Numbered from the stretch's first letter, positions 9,788-18,474 are shown. The stretch is DNA of 64,000 nucleotides from Rufibacter roseus (GCF_001647285.1 NZ_LRML01000002.1:62001-126000), one strand, 5' to 3'. The notes: generated by a model from the letters alone, not told the origin. Numbers and translations are program-made.

Positions 9788-10708
9788 TTATTTGGCGGCT
9801 TTTGTTAAGTCCTGAAACAGTTTCTCCAAAGAATTCTCTTCCTGCTGCAATCCGATCAAGGGCCAGCCATGTTCACTTGCCAACCTGAATATTGCTGAGC
9901 GTAAATCAGTTCCGGGAACAGCAACAACACGGTACTTGTACAAACCAGCGGGCTCAATTCTTTGTACTCCTGGTAGAGATTGAAGCGGTGAAGGATTTAC
10001 TTCGGCTTCAAATTCAGCTAATATTCTGATTTCTTTCCGACCCAGGTTCTGCAGTTCTGCCACTGGGCTGTCTGCCACCAGTTTTCCCTGGTTGATGATC
10101 AAGACCCTGTCACACAGAGCATTTACTTCTTGCATGATGTGGGTAGAGAAAAGAACCGTTTTAGCCTGCCCCACTTCTTTGATCAACTGCCGTATTTCTA
10201 CAATCTGGTTGGGGTCTAAGCCAGTAGTGGGCTCATCTAGAATAAGCACCTGAGGATCATGGATCAACGCCTGCGCCAGGCCCACACGTTGGCGATACCC
10301 TTTTGACAACGCACCTATTTTCTTGTGCTTTTCACGGGTGAGGCCGCATAGCTGAATCATTTCCTCAGTGCGGGCTTTTACCTGACTACTGCCCATGCCA
10401 TGAAGTTTTCCTACAAAATGCAGGTACTCGCGCACATACATGTCTAAATACAATGGGTTGTGTTCAGGCAGGTAACCAACTTGCCGGCGCACCTCCTTCG
10501 GCTCTTCCAGCACATTATGTCCGTTTACCAAAACGGTTCCACTGCTTGGGGGCAGGTAACAGGTGGCAATTTTCATGGTGGTAGATTTTCCGGCACCGTT
10601 TGGGCCTAAAAAACCTACAATCTCCCCAGAGTTTACCGTGAACGATACATGGTCTACGGCCGCCTGTGGGCCATACATTTTAGTTAAATATTTTACTTCA
10701 ATTCCCAT
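9788..10708 (-). CDS. gldA: Gliding-motility ABC transporter ATPase GldA
   Basis: 306 aa cytoplasmic ATPase. Walker A is GPNGAGKS (35-42), the signature is LSKGYRQ (134-140), Walker B is VLILDEP (154-160) and the switch histidine is H190. The C-terminal extension of about 90 residues, ending LEKLFQDLTK, is typical of drug/gliding ABC-2 ATPases. Its partners gldF and gldG follow on the same strand after one intervening gene. The start lies 9 bases after the stop of an upstream dehydrogenase, so both may share a transcript. A generic ABC-2 ATPase would look similar; the adjacency to gldFG decides the name. Confidence 0.88.
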   Translation of the reverse strand: MGIEVKYLTKMYGPQAAVDHVSFTVNSGEIVGFLGPNGAGKSTTMKIATCYLPPSSGTVLVNGHNVLEEPKEVRRQVGYLPEHNPLYLDMYVREYLHFVGKLHGMGSSQVKARTEEMIQLCGLTREKHKKIGALSKGYRQRVGLAQALIHDPQVLILDEPTTGLDPNQIVEIRQLIKEVGQAKTVLFSTHIMQEVNALCDRVLIINQGKLVADSPVAELQNLGRKEIRILAEFEAEVNPSPLQSLPGVQRIEPAGLYKYRVVAVPGTDLRSAIFRLASEHGWPLIGLQQEENSLEKLFQDLTKAAK

Positions 10709-10717
10709 GCGTGTGGG

Positions 10718-11434
10718 TTAGGCTTTCTTTTGGTCAGGACGCCCCTTTGGCATCAGCGGACGCACCTCAATGTCCACGTGATGGTAGTTTGGCGGCGATT
10801 GCAGAACGTGCAAAATGGTGGAAGCAATATCTTCAGGCTGCATCATATTTTCAGGAGCGGTACCGGTACCCTCAAAGCCATCGAAGAAGTGAGTGGCGGT
10901 AGAACCCGGGTAAATGCACGTGACTTTAATTCCGAACGGGCGAACCTCTTTAAAGAGTGAGTGAGATATACCCCGCACGGCAAACTTGGTGGCGCAGTAG
11001 CCACTCATATTTTCAATACCAGTTAAGCCAGCGATAGAGGAAATATTGATGATATGCCCTTCCAGCTGCTTTTTCATTTGTGGCAATACAAGTCTGGTAC
11101 AGTAGAAGATACCGTTCACATTGGTGTCCATCATGGTGTGCCAGTCGCGAGGATTCATAGTGTCTAAAGCACCTTGTATGCCCAGGCCGGCATTGTTGAT
11201 CAGAACTGAAATGTTCTGCCGCAAACGTTCAACGGTTTGTTCATAGGCAGTCAGCACCGACTGTTCATGGCGCACGTCGCACCCAAAGAAATAAAAATCT
11301 GGGTGAGAAATCTTGGGACGGCTGCGGCTCCAGCTTACCACTGTGGCTCCTTGCTCTAACAATAATTTGGCGGCAGCCAAGCCAATTCCGCTGCTCGCGC
11401 CGGTGATCACCACTACTTTTCCTTCTATTTCCAT
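10718..11434 (-). CDS. Short-chain dehydrogenase/reductase (SDR), classical type
   Basis: NAD(P)-dependent oxidoreductase, 238 aa. The nucleotide-binding motif is TGASSGIG (11-18), NNAG is at 80-83, and the catalytic pair is Y146 and K150 (YCATK), with serine at about 132-133. The start is placed at MEIEGKVVVITG, the normal beginning of the fold. The stop is 9 bases from gldA. Substrate unknown. A second, less similar SDR lies directly upstream on the same strand. Confidence 0.9.
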   Translation of the reverse strand: MEIEGKVVVITGASSGIGLAAAKLLLEQGATVVSWSRSRPKISHPDFYFFGCDVRHEQSVLTAYEQTVERLRQNISVLINNAGLGIQGALDTMNPRDWHTMMDTNVNGIFYCTRLVLPQMKKQLEGHIINISSIAGLTGIENMSGYCATKFAVRGISHSLFKEVRPFGIKVTCIYPGSTATHFFDGFEGTGTAPENMMQPEDIASTILHVLQSPPNYHHVDIEVRPLMPKGRPDQKKA

Positions 11435-11483
11435 AGATACAGGGTTCTGTTTAGGTCAAAATTAATAAACGAATTACAATGAT

Positions 11484-11621
11484 TAATGAACAATGAGTAA
11501 TGATTAATAAAGAGCTGTCAGTTCAATGTTAAAACGAAACAAAAATATTATTTAACTAAATCTAAAATTATACTTTACGCACCTCTTCTATTGATCATTC
11601 GTCATTACTCATTGTTCATTA
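11484..11621. repeat. Spaced 20-bp inverted repeat between two SDR genes
   Basis: TAATGAACAATGAGTAATGA (11484-11503) recurs as its exact reverse complement at 11602-11621, 98 bases away, with the right copy covering the stop codon of the upstream SDR gene. The sequence is low in complexity (AATGA-rich). Transcribed, it would form a long-loop hairpin and may serve as a terminator-like structure. Confidence 0.65.
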
Positions 11622-12326
11622 TATATCTCCCAGCTGCGGACGTAACAACAGTTCTTCTATGACAGTCTGTTTGGAGATACAATGCGCATTGAAAACGGCA
11701 GAGGCCACGTCTTCAGGCTTCATGAACCTGTCTTTTGGCAGGTCCACGCCCTCCCAACTGGCGGTAAAGGTTGCCCCCGGCAGTACAGCCGTTACTCTGA
11801 TGTTATGCTCTTTCAATTCTTCGCGCAACACCCGTGTCATGCCGTAGAGAGCGTGCTTGGCAATGCAGTAAGAGCCTCCGTTGGTATAAGCGGTCACGCT
11901 GGCCGTGGAGCAAATGGTAAAAATATGGCCCTCGCGGCGCTTGATCATGTCTGTCACCAATCCTTTGGTGAGGTCATAGGCGCTGTAGAGGTTGGTGTTG
12001 ATCATCTCGCGCAACACCGTCTCGCTTTCCTGATGTATCATGCCCGGAATGAAGAAACCGGCATTGTTTACCAGCACGTCTACCTTTACTTTCAAAGATT
12101 TGATGAAGGCAATGAAACGCTTCATCTCCCCTTCTTCACTTACATCGGTGGCCTGGTAAAACACTTTGCTGAAGGTGTACTTTTCCTCTAGCTCCAGCTT
12201 CAGTTTCTTCAGGTCGTTTTCGCTGCGGGCGCAGGTAATAATGTGGAATCCCTCGGCCGCGAAACGGTCTACAATAGCCCTGCCAATACCCTTCGTTCCG
12301 CCGGTTACCACTATATATTTTTGCAT
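11619..12326 (-). CDS. Short-chain dehydrogenase/reductase (SDR)
   Basis: NAD(P)-dependent oxidoreductase, 235 aa. TGGTKGIG is at 8-15, NNAG at 87-90, and the catalytic set is S140, Y153 and K157 (YCIAK). The C-terminus is short and ends RPQLGDI. It shares the general architecture of the SDR downstream but differs throughout, so it is not a recent duplicate. The stop codon lies within the right arm of a 20-bp inverted repeat. It is divergent from the MlaE-like permease. Substrate unknown. Confidence 0.9.
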   Translation of the reverse strand: MQKYIVVTGGTKGIGRAIVDRFAAEGFHIITCARSENDLKKLKLELEEKYTFSKVFYQATDVSEEGEMKRFIAFIKSLKVKVDVLVNNAGFFIPGMIHQESETVLREMINTNLYSAYDLTKGLVTDMIKRREGHIFTICSTASVTAYTNGGSYCIAKHALYGMTRVLREELKEHNIRVTAVLPGATFTASWEGVDLPKDRFMKPEDVASAVFNAHCISKQTVIEELLLRPQLGDI

Positions 12327-12435
12327 GAGGTTGATGTTTTTTCTTTTTTCAACGTAATATAGGCATTTGAAACCAAGATTGGCCTTTTAGCGCCTGCACC
12401 ACCAGACACACCGGAAGCTTGGTACGTAAAATTGC

Positions 12436-13164
12436 ATGAAAAACTTAGGTTCTTATCTTCTCTTTCTCTTCAGCCTTGTAAAAAGGTCAGAGTCGCCTGG
12501 CATATTGTTTAAACGGACAATTGACGAAGCCGTTTTAATTGGCATTGACTCTGTCTTTATTGTAGGGGTAGTATCTACTTTTATTGGAGCGGTTACTTGT
12601 GTTCAGATCTCCTATAACCTCACCAACGCCTTTATACCTAACTCCACCATTGGTTTTATGGTACGCGAAATGACCATTCTGGAATTAGCTCCTACCATTA
12701 CCTCCATTGTTCTGGCTGGTAAAGTAGGTTCTAACATTGCCGGTGGCTTAGGCACCATGCGCATCACTGAGCAGGTAGACGCGCTGGAAGTAATGGGTAT
12801 CAATTCGGCTTCTTACCTGGTGCTGCCCAAGATTCTGGCGTCGGTATTTGTGTTTCCAATGCTGGTGGTAATTGCCATGTTCCTTTCCATTTTGGGTGGA
12901 TATTTAGCCGGAACGTTATCAGGCGCTTTGTCAGGTCAGGAGTATATTACTGGCTTACGCTCAGAATTTATTCCGTATAACATCACTTTTGCGCTAATCA
13001 AATCAGTGGTCTTCGCTTTTCTGATCTCCACCATTTCTTCTTATAAAGGATTTTTTACCACAGGCGGGGCGCTGGAAGTGGGAGAATCAAGCACCAAAGC
13101 TGTGACCAACAGCGTGATTGCAGTATTGATTGCAGATTATGTCTGCGCCCAAGTTTTACTTTAA
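12436..13164 (+). CDS. MlaE-family ABC transporter permease
   Basis: Inner-membrane permease of an MCE/Mla-type phospholipid or lipid transport system, 242 aa with five to six hydrophobic segments. Family features include the ISYNLTNAFIPNSTIGFMVR region and the EQVDALEVMGINSASYLVLP motif (about residues 113-132), the most conserved part of MlaE. The ATPase partner follows 116 bases downstream on the same strand. No MCE (MlaD) substrate-binding gene follows here, so the partner must be elsewhere. The ATG is chosen from the alignment of the N-terminal amphipathic helix. Confidence 0.9.
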   Translation: MKNLGSYLLFLFSLVKRSESPGILFKRTIDEAVLIGIDSVFIVGVVSTFIGAVTCVQISYNLTNAFIPNSTIGFMVREMTILELAPTITSIVLAGKVGSNIAGGLGTMRITEQVDALEVMGINSASYLVLPKILASVFVFPMLVVIAMFLSILGGYLAGTLSGALSGQEYITGLRSEFIPYNITFALIKSVVFAFLISTISSYKGFFTTGGALEVGESSTKAVTNSVIAVLIADYVCAQVLL

Positions 13165-13280
13165 CACTAGTGCTTCGCCTTTAGAAATAAAATGAAGGGC
13201 ATTGTAATAGTAAAGAAATTCAAAGCCGTAGTAGTTACTGGCAGAGCACGCGTTTAACTACAGCTTTCAGCTGATGACGA

Positions 13281-14084
13281 ATGATAGAAATTCATAACAT
13301 CCATAAAACCTTCGGCGATAAAAAAGTACTAGACGGCATAGACGGGGTCTTTGAGTCTGGTAAAATGAACATGCTGCTTGGTGCCAGCGGTACTGGTAAA
13401 AGTGTGCTGCTCAAGTGCATTGTGGGCCTGGTGAAACCTGATTTAGGCAGTATAACGTATGATGGCCGAATTTTCACGAATAACAAGCTAGACATACGGC
13501 AGGAAATACGCCGCAAGATTGGCATGCTCTTTCAGGGAAGTGCCTTGTTTGACTCCATGAATGTGAACGAAAACGTAGAGTTCCCATTAACCATGCTCAC
13601 CGACATGAACCGTACCGAGCGCAAGAAGCGGGTTGAGTTTTGCCTGCAGCGGGTAGGACTGGAGAATGCCGGCAATTTAATGCCTTCAGAGCTTAGTGGC
13701 GGTATGAAGAAACGGGTTGGTATTGCCCGTGCCATTGCCCCACACTGTACCTATCTATTCTGCGATGAGCCCAATTCCGGATTAGATCCTTTGACTGCCA
13801 TCACTATTGATGAACTCATCAAAGAGATCACCGAAGAATATGACATCACCACCATTGTGGTAACCCATGACATGAACTCTGTACTGGAATATGGTGACAA
13901 TGTGATGTTTCTGTACAAAGGCAAAAAGCTTTGGGAAGGACACAGCTCCGGAATAATGGATACCCGCGTGAAAGAACTGAATGACTTCATTTTCTCTAAC
14001 CGATTAATGCGTGATGCCAAGAAGATTGAGCAGATTGAAGAAAATGAGCAGCGGGATGAGGATATCCGAAACGGGGAAGTATAA
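13281..14084 (+). CDS. MlaF-like ABC transporter ATPase
   Basis: 267 aa cytoplasmic ATPase. Walker A is GASGTGKS (34-41), the signature is LSGGMKKR (138-145), and Walker B is YLFCDEP (158-164), followed by SGLDP. The MKKR signature is typical of the Mla/Ttg2A branch. The charged C-terminal tail (about 245-267, EENEQRDEDIRNGE) is unusual in its acidity. It should energise the MlaE-like permease encoded just upstream for lipid trafficking between the membranes. Confidence 0.9.
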   Translation: MIEIHNIHKTFGDKKVLDGIDGVFESGKMNMLLGASGTGKSVLLKCIVGLVKPDLGSITYDGRIFTNNKLDIRQEIRRKIGMLFQGSALFDSMNVNENVEFPLTMLTDMNRTERKKRVEFCLQRVGLENAGNLMPSELSGGMKKRVGIARAIAPHCTYLFCDEPNSGLDPLTAITIDELIKEITEEYDITTIVVTHDMNSVLEYGDNVMFLYKGKKLWEGHSSGIMDTRVKELNDFIFSNRLMRDAKKIEQIEENEQRDEDIRNGEV

Positions 14085-14100
14085 GGCTTTCTTCTGGTTC

Positions 14101-14137
14101 TTGTATTAGAGCTACTTTTTGAAAAATAGCCTTAAAC
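14101..14137. repeat. Dispersed intergenic hairpin, copy 5 (diverged)
   Basis: The core GCTACTTTTTGAAAAATAGC folds on itself, flanked by TTAGA and CTTAAAC remnants of the family arms. It lies just after the MlaF stop codon. Confidence 0.5.
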
Positions 14138-14445
14138 CATTCATAAGTAGAGAGGGAAATGTTGTTAGGCACAACCTAGTAACTAAAACTTAACTCTCCC
14201 TTTGAAGGGGGCGAAGGGGATGTTTACACCTGCCGGTCCACGCATTCCTGATCTTTCTCCTTTGCGGTCATCCCGAGCATCGCCGAGGGATCTAACGAAG
14301 ACGCTATTCTTATACCAGCACTATAACTCCCACCACCGCTGTACCCTTTGCCGTTGTTGTGTGTTCTCACCAACAACTTAAAAAGCTTTTGCTCCCACAA
14401 CCGCTATTCCTATATTTCTAGCTTCTTCTCTCCCTGCATGGGTTT

Positions 14446-14475
14446 GTTACTTTTCTCCTTGATGAGAAAAGTAAC
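14446..14475. repeat. Perfect 12-bp hairpin
   Basis: GTTACTTTTCTC and its exact reverse complement flank the loop CTTGAT. Similar GTTACTTTTCTCC text recurs between genes in related genomes as far as I recall, so this may be part of a larger repeat family; a genome search would settle it. Confidence 0.6.
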
Positions 14476-14487
14476 CAAAAGAATCAA

Positions 14488-14527
14488 GAAGCCCCTGACT
14501 CGCTGCCGCTCAGACAAAAGGGGCTTC
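14488..14527. repeat. Nine-bp hairpin GAAGCCCCT/AGGGGCTTC
   Basis: Exact 9-bp arms with a 22-base loop, directly after the 12-bp hairpin, probably in the same composite repeat. No flanking U-run clearly marks it as a terminator. Confidence 0.45.
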
Positions 14528-14735
14528 ATTAAATTTACCACTTGGCCAATGTGCGATGTTCCATAGCCACTGCGGCTACTGCTAATTTGAACCTATATCT
14601 CGTGCTCCCGCTAAGCGCCTCGGCGCCTTCGGCTTCTGCGTTGCCCGCTCTCGAAGGAGGCGCTAACGAGGGTGTGGTTAAATTTGCTACTTTTTTTGAC
14701 TCAGGACTCAGAAGTGTGTATTTGCTTTTTAAGCT

Positions 14736-16034
14736 TTACAGCTCGAATAAAATACCGGCAATGGTGGCTGTCATCATGCAGGCGATGGAGGCGCCTAGAA
14801 GGGCTCTAAGGCCTAACTTAGAGAGGTTTCCTTGCTGGCTTGGTGCCATACCACCAATACCACCTATCTGAATGGCAATGGAGCTAAAGTTTGAGAAACC
14901 ACACAGTGCATACGTGGCCAGAATGATTGACTTTTCAGATAGTGTGCCTTCCGCCTTCATGTTAGCCAGATCTAGATAAGCTACAAACTCATTCACAGCG
15001 GTTTTCTGACCCAAAAGGCTACCTACCTGCAACGTATCTTGCCAGGGGCTACCCATCAGAAAAGCAAATACTCTGAAGATCTGACCTAAGATGTACTGAA
15101 AATTCAAGCCTTCAAAACGCCCTTCAGTAGATGAAACTATAACCTCGTTCAAGCCAGTGGCGCCCCCAATGCTTAGTAAGATATAGTTAAGCAAAGCGAT
15201 TACGGCAATAAAGGCCAATAACATACCACCCACGTTCAGGGCCAGACGCAAGCCATCGGCAGCGCCCGTTGACATGGCATCTATCACGTTCACCCCTAGT
15301 GACTCTTTGTTGACCTCAAGTTCTGTATTTATTTTTTCGGGCTCTGTCTCTGGCACCAAAATCTTAGCCAAGACAATTCCTGCCGGAGCATTCATGATGG
15401 AGGCAGTGAGTAAGTGAGCCGCAAAAATAGCTTGCTGTGCCGGGTCGTTACCGCCTAAGAAAGCTACATAGGCCGCTAACACGCCACCGGCCAAAGTGGC
15501 CATACCACCCGTCATCAAACTCATTAGCTCTGAACGGGTCATCTTTGGGATAAAGGGACGAACTAACAGTGGGGCCTCCGTTTGACCTAAAAATATATTA
15601 CCCGCTGCCGAAAGGCTTTCAGCCCCAGATAAGCGCATGCCTTTTGACATTACCCAGGCAATGCCGTACACAATTTTCTGCAGTACACCCAGGTAGTAAA
15701 GACCGGCTGTTACCGTTGAAAAGAAAATGATAGTGGGCAGCACATTGAAAGCGAAGATATAACCCGTACCCGCCGCAGAACCCGGCTTGGCCAGCTCCCC
15801 GAATAAGAACTCAGCACCGGCGCTTGAAAAGCTCAGGAGCTTTACAAAGCCATTGCTGACCGCTTCAAAACCCGCCTTCACAAAACCTACCTCAGTTACC
15901 AGAAATCCGAATACAATTTGAAGCAAAACCCCTACCCCTACCAGCTTCCAGTTAATGGCCCTGCGGTTAGTTGAAAAAAGAATGGCAATTCCTATAAGAA
16001 CAAAGTAGCCTATGAGGCCTTGGAGCAATAGCAT
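14736..16034 (-). CDS. Concentrative nucleoside transporter (CNT/NupC family)
   Basis: Inner-membrane nucleoside:cation symporter, 432 aa with about 10-12 hydrophobic segments. Family motifs include GAEFLFGEL, GAESLSAAGNIFLGQTEAPL (nucleoside/ion site region) and GFSNFSSIAIQIGG near the C-terminus. The start is placed at MLLLQGLIGY. A longer frame extends upstream, but it would begin inside the terminator hairpin of the preceding gene and adds residues foreign to the family. It lies downstream of etfBA and the nuclease gene but is separated from them by that terminator. Confidence 0.9.
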   Translation of the reverse strand: MLLLQGLIGYFVLIGIAILFSTNRRAINWKLVGVGVLLQIVFGFLVTEVGFVKAGFEAVSNGFVKLLSFSSAGAEFLFGELAKPGSAAGTGYIFAFNVLPTIIFFSTVTAGLYYLGVLQKIVYGIAWVMSKGMRLSGAESLSAAGNIFLGQTEAPLLVRPFIPKMTRSELMSLMTGGMATLAGGVLAAYVAFLGGNDPAQQAIFAAHLLTASIMNAPAGIVLAKILVPETEPEKINTELEVNKESLGVNVIDAMSTGAADGLRLALNVGGMLLAFIAVIALLNYILLSIGGATGLNEVIVSSTEGRFEGLNFQYILGQIFRVFAFLMGSPWQDTLQVGSLLGQKTAVNEFVAYLDLANMKAEGTLSEKSIILATYALCGFSNFSSIAIQIGGIGGMAPSQQGNLSKLGLRALLGASIACMMTATIAGILFEL

Positions 16035-16079
16035 AGAAGACAAATTTGTCAAAATTAAGCCAATTCTACGGAAAAAGAA

Positions 16080-16106
16080 AAAGTCTTGGGCGGGGCCCAA
16101 GACTTT
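16080..16106 (-). terminator. Terminator after the bifunctional nuclease gene
   Basis: Eleven-bp perfect stem AAAGTCTTGGG/CCCAAGACTTT with a 5-base loop, followed on the minus strand by TTCTTTTTCC. It ends the etfB-etfA-nuclease transcript. Confidence 0.85.
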
Positions 16107-16129
16107 CTTTCTACTTTATACAAATTAGC

Positions 16130-16747
16130 TTAACCTCTTTTATTTAGCTCGTCTCTTATTTTTGCCGCGCGTTCATAATCTTCCTTCTCCAGGGCCTCGT
16201 TCAGCATAGTGTTCAGTTCATCTACAGACACCTCTGAGATTTTACCTGACGACGCAGAAGATGACGATGCGCTGCTGCTGGAGGAAGACGAAGTAGGGAT
16301 TTCATCAGTTTCTTCATCTTCTTCCTCTTCATCCATGTCACTTAAAATGATTCCGGCTTCAGAAAGAACAGACTCAACTGTGAAAATAGGAACCCCAAAG
16401 CGAAGACCTATGGCTATGGCATCAGAGGGTCTGGCATCTAGCTCAAACTCCTTCTCGCCGTCAGTGCACACAATCTTAGAGAAAAATACTCCTTCCTTTA
16501 GATCAGAAATCATGATTTCGCGCACGCTCACGTCCATTTGCTGGGCAAAAGATTTGAACAGATCATGGGTTAGCGGCCGCGTAGGGTTTATTTTCTCAAT
16601 CTGGATGGCAATTGACTGCGCCTCAAACATACCTATAATGATAGGCAACCGCCTGCTTCCCTCCTTCTCACCCAACACAAGGGCAAAAGACCCAGACTGC
16701 GACTGGCTGGAGGATAAACCCAGAATCTCTAGCTCAATTTTCTTCAC
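16130..16747 (-). CDS. Bifunctional nuclease (DUF151) domain protein with C-terminal UVR motif
   Basis: 205 aa cytoplasmic protein. The BFN/DUF151 domain covers about 1-130, with the conserved block DARPSDAIAIGLR (104-116). Then comes a very acidic stretch and a serine run (137-169), and a UVR motif resembling the UvrB-UvrC contact helix (about 175-203, LNEALEKEDYERAAKIRDEL). This DUF151-UVR arrangement is common in Bacteroidota. It follows etfA by 18 bases, so it is probably in the same operon. Nuclease activity is known only for distant plant and bacterial relatives; the role here is unproven. Confidence 0.88.
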   Translation of the reverse strand: MKKIELEILGLSSSQSQSGSFALVLGEKEGSRRLPIIIGMFEAQSIAIQIEKINPTRPLTHDLFKSFAQQMDVSVREIMISDLKEGVFFSKIVCTDGEKEFELDARPSDAIAIGLRFGVPIFTVESVLSEAGIILSDMDEEEEDEETDEIPTSSSSSSSASSSSASSGKISEVSVDELNTMLNEALEKEDYERAAKIRDELNKRG

Positions 16748-16765
16748 AATATCTCTTCTATTTGT

Positions 16766-17734
16766 CTATAAAGCCTTGGCGGCCTCTATCAATTTAGGAA
16801 CAACTTCCATGGCATCGCCTACTATACCGTAATCGGCGGCTTTGAAGAAAGGCGCCTCTGGGTCTTTATTGATAACGACAATTACTTTAGAAGAGTTTAC
16901 CCCTGCCAGGTGCTGAATAGCTCCGGAGATACCCACGGCTATGTATAAATTAGGGCTAACGGTGATACCGGTCTGGCCTACGTGCTCGTGGTGAGGTCTC
17001 CAGCCCACATCTGCCACTGGTTTAGAACAAGCGGTGGCGGCTCCTAAGGCCTTGGCTAAATCTTCAATCAGATGCCAGTTCTCTGGCCCTTTGAGTCCAC
17101 GTCCACCTGAAACTACCAGGTCTGCCTCGGTTAACAGAATGTCACCGGACTGCTTGATGGTTTCTTTGGGAGCCGTGGCAAAATCAGCATCAGAAAGATC
17201 TGCTGAGAAATTTTCGACGGTGGCAGTACCCCCAGCGGCTTCTTCTATTTCTATTGCGTTTTTCTTAACTGCAATAATCTTTTTATCTGCAGTAAGCTCT
17301 ACGTTTGAGAACGCCTTGCCAGAGAACACGCCGCGGCGCACAGTAAAGGTAGCTCCTGAGATTTCAGGCAGTGCCACTACATTAGTAGCTAAACTTGCGC
17401 CCAGCTGCACGGCCAAACGCGAACCAATGGCGGCGCCTATATTTGAATTAGACAGCACTATAACATTTGAGTTTTCCTGTGCAGCTGCCTTGGCAATAAC
17501 TTTTACATAAGCCGAACCTACAAAATTATGCAAGCGGGTATCATTGTCTAAAAGCACTTTGGAAATTCCCTGGGCGCCTAAACCGGTAAGGGCACCGGGC
17601 TGAACATCCCCAATGGCCACTGCCGTGGCCGTGGTACCTAAAGTACTTGCTACTTTGCTCCCGTAAGAAGCTGCTTCCAGAGAAGACTTCTTCACTTCGC
17701 CGTTCGCGCATTCTATCACTACTAATACTGACAT
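16766..17734 (-). CDS. etfA: Electron transfer flavoprotein alpha subunit
   Basis: 322 aa. The N-terminal ETF domain is followed by the FAD-binding C-terminal domain with VVSGGRGLKGPENW (about 208-221), GWRPHHEHVGQTG and the SGAIQHLAGV motif. It forms a heterodimer with EtfB that passes electrons from acyl-CoA dehydrogenases to the respiratory chain. The start lies 2 bases after the etfB stop, so the two are translated together. Near-standard length. Confidence 0.96.
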   Translation of the reverse strand: MSVLVVIECANGEVKKSSLEAASYGSKVASTLGTTATAVAIGDVQPGALTGLGAQGISKVLLDNDTRLHNFVGSAYVKVIAKAAAQENSNVIVLSNSNIGAAIGSRLAVQLGASLATNVVALPEISGATFTVRRGVFSGKAFSNVELTADKKIIAVKKNAIEIEEAAGGTATVENFSADLSDADFATAPKETIKQSGDILLTEADLVVSGGRGLKGPENWHLIEDLAKALGAATACSKPVADVGWRPHHEHVGQTGITVSPNLYIAVGISGAIQHLAGVNSSKVIVVINKDPEAPFFKAADYGIVGDAMEVVPKLIEAAKAL

Positions 17735-17736
17735 GC

Positions 17737-18474
17737 TTATAGAACTTTAGCTTCGTTACGTAATAATTTAATCAACTCACCGGCATTTTCGGCGTCAATC
17801 ATTTTCACGCCCGACTTAGCCGGTGGCAGCTCATAGTGCTGTACGCTGGTTTTGGCCTCCTGCCCTACCGGCTCCACTACTTTTAGGGGTTTGGTACGTG
17901 CAGTCATGATTCCGCGCATGTTTGGTATGCGTGGCTCGGCCATAGGCTGCTGACAGCTGGCTACCAATGGCAAGGCTACATCTATGATTTCTTTACCACC
18001 TTCAATCTCACGCTCCAGGGTGGCGGTAGTGCCGTTTACCTCTAATTTTATGGCCGGCGCAACGGTAGGTATTCCCATTAGCTCCCCTACCATGCCGTGC
18101 ACCTGAAAGCCGTTATAGTCAATTGACTCGCGCCCCATCAAGATCAGGTCATAGCCGCCTTCTTTGGCGTAGTGCGCAATTTGCTGCGAAACTAGAAAAG
18201 CATCGGTGGGTTTTATGTTTACTCTAATGGCATCATCGGCTCCAATGGCCAGCGCCTTGCGGATATTAGGTTCGGTGTCAGCTTCGCCAACGTTGAGTAC
18301 GGTTACGCTTCCGCCCTGGGCTTCTTTCAGCTCAATGGCGCGGGTAAGGGCGTATTCATCATAGGGATTTATCACGAACTGCACGCCACTGGTGTTAAAC
18401 TCCTTACCGTCTGGGGTGAAGGTAATTTTAGTGGTGGTATCGGGCACGTTGCTAATGCAAACTAAGATCTTCAT
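17737..18474 (-). CDS. etfB: Electron transfer flavoprotein beta subunit
   Basis: 245 aa. The N-terminus MKILVCISNVPDTTTKI and the family signature region VALPLVASCQQPMAEPRIPN (about residues 166-185) identify the AMP-binding beta subunit. It is first in the minus-strand operon etfB-etfA-nuclease. It is divergent from a small TPR gene, and a TTTG promoter element for that gene overlaps the etfB start region. Confidence 0.96.
   Translation of the reverse strand: MKILVCISNVPDTTTKITFTPDGKEFNTSGVQFVINPYDEYALTRAIELKEAQGGSVTVLNVGEADTEPNIRKALAIGADDAIRVNIKPTDAFLVSQQIAHYAKEGGYDLILMGRESIDYNGFQVHGMVGELMGIPTVAPAIKLEVNGTTATLEREIEGGKEIIDVALPLVASCQQPMAEPRIPNMRGIMTARTKPLKVVEPVGQEAKTSVQHYELPPAKSGVKMIDAENAGELIKLLRNEAKVL

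Larger units (their letters stand above)
14085..14735. other. Gene-free, repeat-rich intergenic region
   Basis: Reading frames here have no family resemblance and run through inverted repeats. It holds a degenerate copy of the dispersed hairpin (14101-14137), a block TCATCCCGAGCATCGCCGAG (14269-14288) of the type often repeated between genes in this group, a 12-bp perfect hairpin and a 9-bp hairpin (separate entries), and a GC-rich segment AAGCGCCTCGGCGCCTTCGG near 14613. It looks like accumulated intergenic repeats, with no sign of a functional gene. Confidence 0.6.

Noticed and set aside
11682-12191. 169-codon plus-strand frame opposite the second SDR gene
   Set aside because: The minus strand has complete SDR motifs over the same interval.
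14348-14871. Two plus-strand frames (72 and 109 codons) before the CNT gene
   Set aside because: They run through inverted repeats and into the opposite strand of the CNT transporter; composition is not protein-like.
16034-16100. Upstream extension of the CNT transporter to an earlier start
   Set aside because: It would begin inside the preceding gene's terminator hairpin and add charged residues before the first membrane helix.
16209-16832. 207-codon serine-rich plus-strand frame
   Set aside because: Mirror image of the nuclease gene's acidic/serine linker and the start of the etfA end region; no independent signal.
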